From positions 7,159,956 through 7,223,955 of the forward strand of contig NC_051095.1 in the NCBI RefSeq assembly GCF_901709675.1: a stretch of DNA of 64,000 bases. The letters run 5' to 3'. Below are positions 11,226 to 21,505 of this stretch, one piece after another. Position 1 is the first letter of the stretch. Each line of letters begins with the position of its first letter. The notes under the pieces are model-generated. The model ran no database searches, was not told where the DNA came from, and saw nothing but the letters and a program-made list of their open reading frames with translations. The position numbers were made by a program, and so were the translations under genes. The DNA comes from Syngnathus acus. Lineage: Eukaryota > Chordata > Actinopteri > Syngnathiformes > Syngnathidae.

Positions 11226-11625
11226 ATCTAAATAGAAAAGACAACAGGAGATGGGACAAAATGACAGACAACAACAATGCCTTGAAAGCTGGCTGGGGAA
11301 AACAGGGAGAATAGAGACGACAAAAAGAAACACTTGTCAGAGAAACCTGGGAATACACTGAGAAAATAGGGAACAAAAAAAAAAACAACTGTTAGAACCA
11401 TTGGACCCTGATGAAACCTGGATGGGGAACCCGGGGATACAAAGAAAGGAGAGCAAGCAAAATATTTGTAACACGTGTTGGACTGCGGTTGGGGAGCGAG
11501 CGGGAGACGGAAGCAATAACACAAGACAACGATACGTATCTTTCAGAACCTAGTTAGACAATCTGGGGATAGACTGAGAAAAAACAAGGACAACAATCAA
11601 CACCTGTTGATAAGCGGAGAGAAAG
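11226..11625 (+). repeat. Eroded minisatellite, GGGGATAGACTGAGAAAA family
   Basis: Purine-rich sequence with recurrent diverged words: GAAACCTGGGAATACACTGA (about 11341), GAAACCTGGATGGGGAACCC (about 11413) and GAACCTAGTTAGACAATCTG followed by GGGGATAGACTGAGAAAA (about 11547). Spacing is roughly 70-130 bases. Minus-strand open frames rich in F, C and S come from this purine bias. Confidence 0.45.
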
Positions 11626-12375
11626 ATCGTCAGCAAAACCCAACACGACTCGTACTGTCGTGCCATTAGCGAAAGAATGATCAAACAGAGTGAGCGGATT
11701 TTTTCAGTTGGGACGCAGTAAATACGTTTGATTGCACAGCTCCTGCACCTCCTTTCTCATTGTTTTTGTTGATTTTTATCTTTTTGGGGTAACAAATCCT
11801 TGACTGAGAAGCAACCAGAACATCAACAACATCTGGGTTCTGAGTTCTCCCAGACTGCCCCCCCTCCTGCCCCCGGTGTGCTCAGCTGGCATGCCACAAC
11901 ATATTTTGACATGAGGTTCAGCGTTTGCGTGTATCACTGACCCTCCTGCAATGATCCTCCATGTTGCCCGCCGCCCTGCCCCCTTCGATCCCACGGGGAT
12001 GCCGCCTCACGCCCCTCCTCTCGGTCCGGACTTGTCAAAGCAGATTCTCGTCAAATTAGCGATGTCCTGCACGGCGGTAATTGCTTGCCAAAGCCATTCC
12101 GCTGATGCAGATTTACAGGGTCGACTGTGATGGAGATGACGCCAAATTGGCTCGGAGATTGTGAGGCGTCCCATCATGGCGGACCTCGAAATGAGCATTT
12201 GTGGCCAGAATGCTGATTGGTCACTTCTCAGTTGAAAAATGTGGATTTGTAGTCACAAGCTGACAGGTGGGCACGTGTGTAAGATGGTGGACGGCTCGTG
12301 TGATGTTTAGATGACATGAACAGGACTTTAGCTTGTGGATCGTAAACACACTTACGTCCGCGATTCTTCTATATT
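11626..12375. other. No feature recognised
   Basis: No exon or repeat that I can support. 11840-12180 is moderately GC-rich. Confidence 0.35.
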
Positions 12376-12478
12376 TTGAAAGTGAAGACAATTTGCAATT
12401 TTAGTATTGACATAGTCGACAAGTGGACGCACAATTTGTCTTCACGGCCCAAATAGAATTATGCTGCGGGCCGGGTTT
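12376..12478 (+). mobile_element. hAT MITE fragment (same family as 33785-34113)
   Basis: The segment matches the right half of the complete hAT-type element at 33785-34113: TTGAAAGTGAAGACAATTTG, then TTAGTATTGACA, then GCACAATTTGTCTTC and a GCGGGCC word. The internal hairpin formed by GAAGACAATT and AATTTGTCTTC is preserved. Both element ends are missing. Confidence 0.75.
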
Positions 12479-13949
12479 AGGGGCTTCCATGCTGCGGGAT
12501 TGATGGTTTTTTTCTGAGGAGGTGACGTGCTTGTTTCCTTGGAAACATGCAGAAATAATTATGCAGAAATCATGTTTCTCTTTTAATGCTCACATCGCCG
12601 CCTGTTCAAATTAAACAAAATGTCGGCTGACATGTCAAAGCGAGGATTAGGTCCGCCGCCTCGGTCAAAACGACCCACTAGGCGACTTGACGCTTTTGGA
12701 GGCTAATGAAATATTTTGCGGTCTCGCGTGCTCCCGCCGGCTCTCCATCACTCCTTGCTTTTTCCGTCACCTTGCTTTCCCGTTCTGTTCACCGGCGGGA
12801 CTTGACAAGTCGGTGAAAATAATTAAAATTCAGGCAAAATGATGAAAGACTTGCAGTGAGGCGTCCTTGAAGGGTTGAAGGGGCCCTTCGTGTTAAAAGC
12901 GGTGAGGAAGAAGAGAAAACGTTTTCCTTTTTTCTGGCCCCTCGTCTTGGCGAAGAATAATGTTAAGGCGGCTGCTCTCGGCTTAAGGGCCTCTTAAATT
13001 GGAAAGGCAGTGGCCTATAGAGACATGTACCTGTCAAACAAATAGCACTGGCTCGCCTCTGCCGTCGTGTTAAACTCTCCGACTCTGACGGGTGACGCCG
13101 GGGTGGGAGAAAAGGGGGGAGGGAAGAAGGAAGTGGCGCTCACTTCTGCGCCGCCGTCCAAGGCTGTTTAGACTCCGCTGATAATTCTCTGTGAGCTGAA
13201 TTGTTACGGCGGTGGCGCAGTTGCTGTGTGTGAAATCAAAGGCGAATTTCCAGTTAGGTTGTGAGAGTTTTCCAAGTTTGGATTGAGGCGGTCTCATGGA
13301 ATATAAGGGCAAAATGTGTAAATGTTGGGAAATTAAATTAAGTATTATACTAAGCCCTGTTCCAAATAACATTAAAAAAAACACAAAAAGTTTATGAGCT
13401 CAACCAACCCCTTGGAATTAGTTGATGTTGAAAGATAGTTAACACTTCCAGTTAGCATTGATCAAAATGACGTTTCAAACATTTCATCCTTTCCTGATTC
13501 ATATTCCCAAATACATGCCGCACGTATCATGCAAGATGTTTCCGACCAACAGCCACGCTGGCTTTTTTTTCCCCCCAGGACATTTTAAAGTTTATTTTCT
13601 CTTTCTAGAGTGTTTGTTGTAGCTGCCAGCCGCAGGGCAGGAGATGCAGTTAACGTGCGGCACGATGGGATGCTGAGAGCTGAATTACGACTAATGGCCG
13701 CCGCCCTGGACTAGCCTCTGAACATTTTATCCATACAGTTGTGGGGATTTCCATAGATTTGTGCGCTCTGGCAGCACAAAACAGTGGCGGTTAAAAATAG
13801 CCTGACAGAGGAAGAAGAAGGATGAGCATGAAGTGGCCTCATTATGAAACAGTTGTGACGGAACACTTGAAACTGAACTGGAAGCCAAGTTTGACACACC
13901 AAAAAAAGTGCAACTAAATATATTTATAAAAAAATAAGGGCCTGGTATG
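12479..13949. other. No gene recognised
   Basis: Mixed-composition sequence with no exon structure or recognised mobile element. A mononucleotide run of T then C lies at 13563-13577. Confidence 0.35.
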
Positions 13950-14029
13950 CAGTGACGTGCGGTGAGGTTCATGACTGGGGAGAAACTGACTTCGTAGCCT
14001 CCCTTGCCTCCTCTGACCACACATCCCTA
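13950..14029 (+). mobile_element. Short MITE at the left edge of the satellite
   Basis: It begins CAGTGACGTGCGGTGAGG and ends CCTCTGACCACACATCCCT, which are imperfect inverted repeats of each other (GTGACGTGCGGT against the complement of ACCACACATCCC). The left 30 bases are shared with the element at 20614-21505. The satellite begins directly at its right end. At about 80 bp it looks like an internally deleted copy. Superfamily not assigned. Confidence 0.6.
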
Positions 14030-14030
14030 C

Positions 14031-17000
14031 CGCATACTTACCCCCTGAGTCGCATTGACCCTTCGTTAACACCGCTAGGTATCCAGGTCAAGCCACTCAG
14101 GGCAGAAGAGCTGGGGTTCAATCCATGCCGATCAGAGTGAGAACAAGCCGCGGTGAACCGCTGCCTTTCTCCTCCGATCAGGGTCCAAGAGCACTGGAGC
14201 CAGCCCTGACTAAGCAGTGCCTCCCCAGTGCTCTCCTCCCGGTTGTACCTACAAAAAAAGCTTCTTTCTTCTTGAGCAATCTTCTTTGTCCCATGTCTAC
14301 GCACGACCTAAGGAGATGCTGGAGCCATTCCTCCAACTTTGCTGTGCTTCCTACAGCACGAGGCTCCAGGGAAGTCAAACAAAGTACCTAGAGGGAACTC
14401 ACCTGTATTGCAATACCTGTGGAGGGAATGGCTGAAAAAGAAACCCTACTCTACAACGCCTAGGTCTCGGTGCATCCTCGGCCTAGTCACCTAAGCTGGA
14501 CTAGGGGATGTGAGTATTAGGTGTAAGAATTTGGAACCTGTGCCAATTGGCCATTTAGGGTCCAACATTAACGTGTGTGGTGCAATGTGCTGTTGCATGA
14601 GCGAGGCTAACCCTCATAGAAGACTGAGCCTCGATTAAGGTCCTTCCGCTCTGGACCACCACACCCTGCGTGCATTGTCCCTAGAGTCGGAACCCAGGGG
14701 GGCCGCATACTTACCCCCTGAGTCGCATTGACCCTTCGTTAACACCGCTAGGTAGCCAGGTCAAGCCACTCAGGGTAGAAGAGCTGGGGATCGATCCTCC
14801 CCGATCAGAGTAGGCCAGCCGCGGTGAACCGCTGCCTTTCTCCTCTGATCAGGGTTCAAGAGCACTGGAGCCAGCCCTGACTAAGCAGTGCCTCCCCAGT
14901 GCTCTCCTCCCGGTTGTACCTGCAAAAAAAAGCTTCTTTCTTCTTGAGCAATCTTCTTTCTCCCATGTCAACGCGCGACCTAAGGAGACGCTGGAGCCAT
15001 TCCTCCAACTTTGCTGTGCTTCCTACAGCACGAGGCTCCAGGGAAGTCAAACAAAGTACCTAGAGGGAACTCACCTGTATTGCAATACCTGTGGAGGGAA
15101 TGGCTGAAAAAGAAACCCTACTCTACAACGCCTAGGTCCCGGTGCATCCTCGGCCTAGTCACCTAGGCTGGACTAGGGGATGTGAGTATTAGGGGTAAGA
15201 ATTTGGAACCTGTTCCAATTGGCCATTTAGGGTCCAACATTAACGTGTGTGGTGCAATGTGCTGTTGCATGAGCGAGGCTAACCCTCATAGAAGACTGAG
15301 CCTCGATTAAGGTCCTTCCGCTCTGGACCACCACACCCTGCGTGCATTGTCCCTAGAGTCGGAACCCAGGGGGGCCGCATACGTACCCCCTGAGTCGCAT
15401 TGACCCTTCGTTAACACCGCTAGGTATCCAGGTCAAGCCACTCAGGGCAGAAGAGCTGGGGATCGATCCGAGCAGAGTAGGCCAGCCGCGGTGAACCGCT
15501 GCCTTTCTCCTCTGATCAGGGTTCAAGAGCACTGGAGCCAGCCCTGACTAAGCAGTGCCTCCCCAGTGCTCTCCTCCCGGTTGTACCTACAAAAAAAAGC
15601 TTCTTTCTTCTTGAGCAATCTTCTTTCTCCCATATCAACGCATGACCTAAGGAGACGCTGGAGCCATTCCTCCAACTTTGCTGTGCTTCCTACAGCACGA
15701 GGCTCCAGGGAAGTCAAACAAAGTACCTAGAGGGAACTCACCTGTATTGCAATACCTGTGGAGGGAATGGCTGAAAAAGAAACCCTACTCTACAACGCCT
15801 AGGTCCCGGTGCATCCTCGGCCTAGTCACCTAAGCTGGACTAGGGGATGTGAGTATTAGGGGTAAGAATTTGGAACCTGTGCCAATTGGCCATTTAGGGT
15901 CCAACATTAACGTGTGTGGTGCAATGTGCTGTTGCATGAGCGAGGCTAACCCTCATAGAAGACTGAGCCTCGATTAAGGTCCTTCCGCTCTGGACCACCA
16001 CACCCTGCGTGCATTGTCCCTAGAGTCGGAACCCAGGGGGGCCGCATACTTACCCCCTGAGTCGCATTGACCCTTCGTTAACACCGCTAGGTATCCAGGT
16101 CAAGCCACTCAGGGCAGAAGAGCTGGGGATCGATCCTCCCCGATCAGAGTAGGCCAGCCGCGGTGAACCGCTGCCTTTCTCCTCTGATCAGGGTTCAAGA
16201 GCACTGGAGCCAGCCCTGACTAAGCAGTGCCTCCCCAGTGCTCTCCTCCCGGTTGTACCTGCAAAAAAAGCTTCTTTCTTCTTGAGCAATCTTCTTTCTC
16301 CCATATCAACGCATGACCTAAGGAGACGCTGAAGCCATTCCTCCAACTTTGCTGTGCTTCCTACAGCACGAGGCTCCAGGGAAGTCAAACAAAGTACCTA
16401 GAGGGAACTCACCTGTATTGCAATACCTGTGGAGGGAATGGCTGAAAAAGAAACCCTACTCTACAACGCCTAGGTCCCGGTGCATCCTCGGCCTAGTCAC
16501 CTAAGCTGGACTAGGGGATGTGAGTATTAGGGGTAAGAATTTGGAACCTGTTCCAATTGGCCATTTAGGGTCCAACATTAACGTGTGTGGTGCAATGTGC
16601 TGTTGCATGAGCGAGGCTAACCCTCATAGAAGACTGAGCCTCGATTAAGGTCCTTCCGCTCTGGACCACCACACCCTGCGTGCATTGTCCCTAGAGTCGG
16701 AACCCAGGGGGGCCGCATACGTACCCCCTGAGTCGCATTGACCCTTCGTTAACACCGCTAGGTATCCAGGTCAAGCCACTCAGGGCAGAAGAGCTGGGGA
16801 TCGATCCGAGCAGAGTAGGCCAGCCGCGGTGAACCGCTGCCTTTCTCCTCTGATCAGGGTTCAAGAGCACTGGAGCCAGCCCTGACTAAGCAGTGCCTCC
16901 CCAGTGCTCTCCTCCCGGTTGTACCTACAAAAAAAAAGCTTCTTTCTTCTTGAGCAATCTTCTTTCTCCCATATCAACGCATGACCTAAGGAGACGCTGG

Positions 17001-19390
17001 AGCCATTCCTCCAACTTTGCTGTGCTTCCTACAGCACGAGGCTCCAGGGAAGTCAAACAAAGTACCTAGAGGGAACTCACCTGTATTGCAATACCTGTGG
17101 AGGGAATGGCTGAAAAAGAAACCCTACTCTACAACGCCTAGGTCCCGGTGCATCCTCGGCCTAGTCACCTAAGCTGGACTAGGGGATGTGAGTATTAGGG
17201 GTAAGAATTTGGAACCTGTGCCAATTGGCCATTTAGGGTCCAACATTAACGTGTGTGGTGCAATGTGCTGTTGCATGAGCGAGGCTAACCCTCATAGAAG
17301 ACTGAGCCTCGATTAAGGTCCTTCCGCTCTGGACCACCACACCCTGCGTGCATTGTCCCTAGAGTCGGAACCCAGGGGGGCCGCATACTTACCCCCTGAG
17401 TCGCATTGACCCTTCGTTAACACCGCTAGGTATCCAGGTCAAGCCACTCAGGGCAGAAGAGCTGGGGATCGATCCTCCCCGATCAGAGTAGGCCAGCCGC
17501 GGTGAACCGCTGCCTTTCTCCTCTGATCAGGGTTCAAGAGCACTGGAGCCAGCCCTGACTAAGCAGTGCCTCCCCAGTGCTCTCCTCCCGGTTGTACCTG
17601 CAAAAAAAGCTTCTTTCTTCTTGAGCAATCTTCTTTCTCCCATATCAACGCATGACCTAAGGAGACGCTGAAGCCATTCCTCCAACTTTGCTGTGCTTCC
17701 TACAGCACGAGGCTCCAGGGAAGTCAAACAAAGTACCTAGAGGGAACTCACCTGTATTGCAATACCTGTGGAGGGAATGGCTGAAAAAGAAACCCTACTC
17801 TACAACGCCTAGGTCCCGGTGCATCCTCGGCCTAGTCACCTAAGCTGGACTAGGGGATGTGAGTATTAGGGGTAAGAATTTGGAACCTGTTCCAATTGGC
17901 CATTTAGGGTCCAACATTAACGTGTGTGGTGCAATGTGCTGTTGCATGAGCGAGGCTAACCCTCATAGAAGACTGAGCCTCGATTAAGGTCCTTCCGCTC
18001 TGGACCACCACACCCTGCGTGCATTGTCCCTAGAGTCGGAACCCAGGGGGGCCGCATACGTACCCCCTGAGTCGCATTGACCCTTCGTTAACACCGCTAG
18101 GTATCCAGGTCAAGCCACTCAGGGCAGAAGAGCTGGGGATCGATCCTCCCCGATCAGAGTAGGCCAGCCGCGGTGAACCGCTGCCTTTCTCCTCTGATCA
18201 GGGTTCAAGAGCACTGGAGCCAGCCCTGACTAAGCAGTGCCTCCCCAGTGCTCTCCTCCCGGTTGTACCTGCAAAAAAAAGCTTCTTTCTTCTTGAGCAA
18301 TCTTCTTTCTCCCATATCAACGCATGACCTAAGGAGACGCTGGAGCCATTCCTCCAACTTTGCTGTGCTTCCTACAGCACGAGGCTCCAGGGAAGTCAAA
18401 CAAAGTACCTAGAGGGAACTAACCTGTATTGCAATACCTGTGGAGGGAATGGCTGAAAAAGAAACCCTACTCTACAACGCCTAGGTCCCGGTGCATCCTC
18501 GGCCTAGTCACCTAAGCTGGACTAGGGGATGTGAGAATTAGGGGTAAGAATTTGGAACCTGTTCCAATTGGCCATTTAGGGTCCAACATTAACGTGTGTG
18601 GTGCAATGTGCTGTTGCATGAGCGAGGCTAACCCTCATAGAAGACTGAGCCTCGATTAAGGTCCTTCCGCTCTGGACCACCACACCCTGCGTGCATTGTC
18701 CCTAGAGTCGGAACCCAGGGGGGCCGCATACGTACCCCCTGAGTCGCATTGACCCTTCGTTAACACCGCTAGGTATCCAGGTCAAGCCACTCAGGGCAGA
18801 AGAGCTGGGGATCGATCCTCCCCGATCAGAGTAGGCCAGCCGCGGTGAACCGCTACCTTTCTCCTCTGATCAGGGTTCAAGAGCACTGGAGCCAGCCCTG
18901 ACTAAGCAGTGCCTCCCCAGTGCTCTCCTCCCGGTTGTACCTACAAAAAAAAGCTTCTTTCTTCTTGAGCAATCTTCTTTCTCCCATATCAACGCATGAC
19001 CTAAGGAGACGCTGGATTCATTCCTTCCACTTCGATGTGCTTCGTACATCGCTCGGCTCCAGGGAAGGCAAACCTGCCTACAAAGTACCTAGAGGGAACT
19101 CACCTGTATTGCAGTAATTGTTGAGGGAATGGCTGAAAAAGAAAAGCTATGCTACTTCGCCTAGGTCCCGGTGCATCCTCGGCCTAGTCACCTAAGCTGG
19201 ACTAGGGGATGTAAATATTAGGGGTAAGAATTTCGAGAGCGTTCCAATTTCCCATTTAGAATGCAATAATAACGTATGTGGTGCTAGGTGTGCTGTAGCA
19301 TGAGCGAGGCTAACCCTCATAGAAGACTGAGCCTCGATTAAGGTCCTTCCGCTCTGGACCACCACACCCTGCGTGCTTTAGCATGAGCGA
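14031..19390 (+). repeat. Satellite array, 667-673 bp unit, about eight copies
   Basis: Tandem units start with CGCATACTTACCCCCTGAG or its CGTACC variant at 14031, 14704, 15376, 16043, 16714, 17382, 18053 and 18725. Successive periods are 673, 672, 667, 671, 668, 671 and 672. Units 2-7 are nearly identical. Unit 8 decays after about 18990. Markers alternate between neighbours: GTGCCAATTGG in units 1, 3 and 5 against GTTCCAATTGG in units 2, 4 and 6, and units 3/5 and 4/6 share further changes, which indicates a dimeric higher-order repeat. Each unit contains potential hairpins (GAGCACTGG with CCAGTGCTC; CGAGGCT with AGCCTCG; palindromic GTATTGCAATAC). The 64-66 codon minus-strand frame repeated in each unit has no domain and is not considered a gene. 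I do not recognise the family. Confidence 0.95.
15376..18052 (+). repeat. Two tandem copies of a 1338-1339 bp higher-order dimer
   Basis: 15376-16713 and 16714-18052 each consist of an A-type unit followed by a B-type unit. A-type units have CGTACCCCC, lack a few bases around GATCGATCCGAGCAG and read GTGCCAATTGG. B-type units have CTTACCCCC, CCTCCCCGATC, GACGCTGAAGCC and GTTCCAATTGG. The shared private changes mean the dimer was duplicated as a block, more recently than the monomer amplification. Confidence 0.85.
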
Positions 19391-19800
19391 GGCTTGACCC
19401 TTCGTTAACACCGCTAGGTATCCAGGTCAAGCCACTCAGGGCAAAAGAGCAGGGGATCAATCCACACCAATCAGAGTGAGAACCAGCCACAGTGTACCGC
19501 TGCCTTTCTCCTCCGATCAGGGTCCAAGAGCACTTACACCCTGCGTCACCTTGACCCTTTGTTAACACCGCTAGGTATCCAGGTCAAGCTACTCAAGGGA
19601 GAAGAGCTCAGGATCAATCCACCCTTCACAGAGTGAGAACCAGGCAACAAAAGTACGCTCCTATATTCTTGAGCAATCTCCTTTGTCCCATTACAACGCA
19701 CGACCAAAGGAGATGCTGGATTTAATTCCTTCCACTTCCCTGTGCTTCATACACCGCAAGGCCCCAGGGAAGGCCAACCTGTTGTTGTTGTTGTTGCCAG
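19391..19800 (+). repeat. Diverged, rearranged satellite edge
   Basis: Partial units occur here: GACCCTTCGTTAACACCGCT at about 19395 and a close variant at about 19552, so the first part of the unit is present twice within 160 bases. After that come a GAGCAATCTC block and a CCAGGGAAGGCCAACCTG block before a short (TTG)n run at 19780-19797. These copies share CAGAGTGAGAAC and CTCCGATCAGGGTCCAAGAG with the first, left-edge unit, rather than with central units. Confidence 0.85.
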
Positions 19801-20613
19801 AGGGTCACTATTTCAGAAAGTTCATACACTCACGGTTCCCATTCACTCAGGTTCCTGGTGGCTCCCTCTTATGGGTCCCTTGTGTACTACCTCTCATTCT
19901 CCGGCAGTTCTTCCAGGTAATTTGGATATATTTTCGAGTATGGTTTTATTGGATTTCCGATTATTAGTCAAAACCTATTTTAATATTCTCATCCACGAGT
20001 AGTGTGTCTTCAAATATGGCTGTCCTTTGTCCCTGTTGAGTACAAAAGATGCTTATCCATTTCATACCACCCACTATCTTACTATTTTACCTCTTTTTTT
20101 ATCCTCTACACTTTTGATCTAATTGATTTCAGTATTTAGCTGTCAATTTTATTTTGTCAATTACTGTTCATTAGTATTGTACTTTATTTTAATTCAAACA
20201 TCTAACTATCACATTTCATTCTATCACTGTAGTTTTGACATCTGGGGATCTCATTGGCAGGGTGTCCCATTTGCTCTGAAGGATCACTGCAACCTCCACA
20301 GCATATTTTATTGGTATTCTATTCTATTTTACCTGAAGGTCCTTATTTTGGGTGTCCCTTACACTCACGGTACCATGGTTTTTCAAAATGGCCGCCACGC
20401 CGTCCGGTCACCCTCGGGCGCCCCCTGGCGGCTATCCATAGCATTGCGTCCGATTTAGGTTGGTAGGTTTAATTAGATTTTCTTAGGTAGTTTTAGGGGG
20501 GGATTTAATTCTGCTTTTTTAAAAAAAAAATTAGGATTAGGGTTAACCAAAATTAAATTCATCCCTTATTTAGAATATTATTGTAATAATTGCACATTCA
20601 CAATATAAGAACA
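19801..20613. other. Post-satellite spacer, unrecognised
   Basis: Two related phrases occur about 550 bases apart: AGTTCATACACTCACGGTTC near 19818 and CTTACACTCACGGTACCATG near 20357, each preceded by a GAGGGTC/GAAGGTCC-ACTATTT-like stretch. This suggests a diverged duplication or parts of an unknown element. No reverse transcriptase or other domain is readable in the frames. A GCGCCCCCTGGCGGC palindrome lies near 20418. Confidence 0.4.
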
Positions 20614-21505
20614 CAAGTGACGTGCGGTGAGGTTCATGACTGGGGAGGCACTGACGTCACCCCCCTCCCCCCCGGGTAAAAGTTGTTAACTAACCTTGTC
20701 ATAAAAATGTTGGGGAACGCTGCTCTAGTGTGGCTTATTCATTATTTAATTTGAATTATTTTAATTAAAATCTCATATCAGCAGTCTTCACACAAAAACA
20801 CTCAATAAAACACATGGAATCAAATACTTGTTTTGGATCGTGCGTACCACTCCATTCCGAAGTCCCGCTGTCTGAATCAAACCTTTTAACTCCGGAGTTC
20901 CTCTTCCTTTACTGATGATCTCCTGCTTCGACCGAAAATCCATAATTGAAAATCGTTTGGATGTGTAATTGTGGGTGAAACGAACGTAAGACAAAATAAA
21001 CAACTGCTCCTCAGTTGCTCACTGTAAACTGAACTGAACTGGAGATCTCTTATTCTACAGGTAGGCGCATGAAGCATCCCGAGATCACTAGCGCCCCCTG
21101 CCATAAGGCTGAAGAACCTTTTTTCAAAGTCTCTTTTCAAAGCCGTTTTGTTCATCTTAAGAAACACGACGTTACAGATAGATGACAAAAAACACTAGAT
21201 ATTCAATACATGAGCTTAACTAAGGAAATTTGTTAATTTAGCCACTTAAACAGCGACATAAAGACAGAGAGAGAGAGCAGTTCTGTCCAACTGTGTCAAC
21301 ATAGGCAGCCGTCCTCAGAGGAGGCTAGGCAGGAAGTTGGCTAGTCTTCGGTTTTAAAATGACTATAAAAATTCAGCGATTTTGGTTCAAAATGATACAA
21401 AACTATTGAGATTAAAAGGAAAATGACTTTATAATAAAAACAATTGAATTTGTTTTTCACCTTTTCATGATGGCAGGGGAGGCCTCCTCTGACCGCACGT
21501 CCCTG
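20614..21505. mobile_element. Longer MITE-like element related to 13950-14029
   Basis: The left end reads AGTGACGTGCGGTGAGGTTC and the right end GACCGCACGTCCCTG, so ACGTGCGGT forms a terminal inverted repeat. The first 30 bases repeat the start of the small element at the left edge of the satellite. The interior is AT-rich with a minus-strand frame (about 20886-21188, 100 codons) that shows no transposase motif I can identify. No clear target duplication was seen, so the boundaries are approximate by a few bases. Confidence 0.55.

Noticed and set aside
14178-18399. A 64-66 codon minus-strand open frame repeated in every satellite unit (starts MTSLEPRAVG), as a tandem gene family
   Set aside because: Open frames in near-identical satellite units are copied passively. 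The frame shifts at its C-terminal part with A-run length changes between units, has no domain or signal, and the diverged edge units do not preserve it.
14031-18724. 5S rRNA or intact U1/U2 snRNA gene cluster
   Set aside because: Only short motifs match. The 5S internal promoter and full snRNA sequences are absent, so I report motifs only as a speculative finding.
13950-19800. CRISPR array, because of regular repeats
   Set aside because: Units are about 670 bases of contiguous satellite without spacers, and the sequence is eukaryotic.
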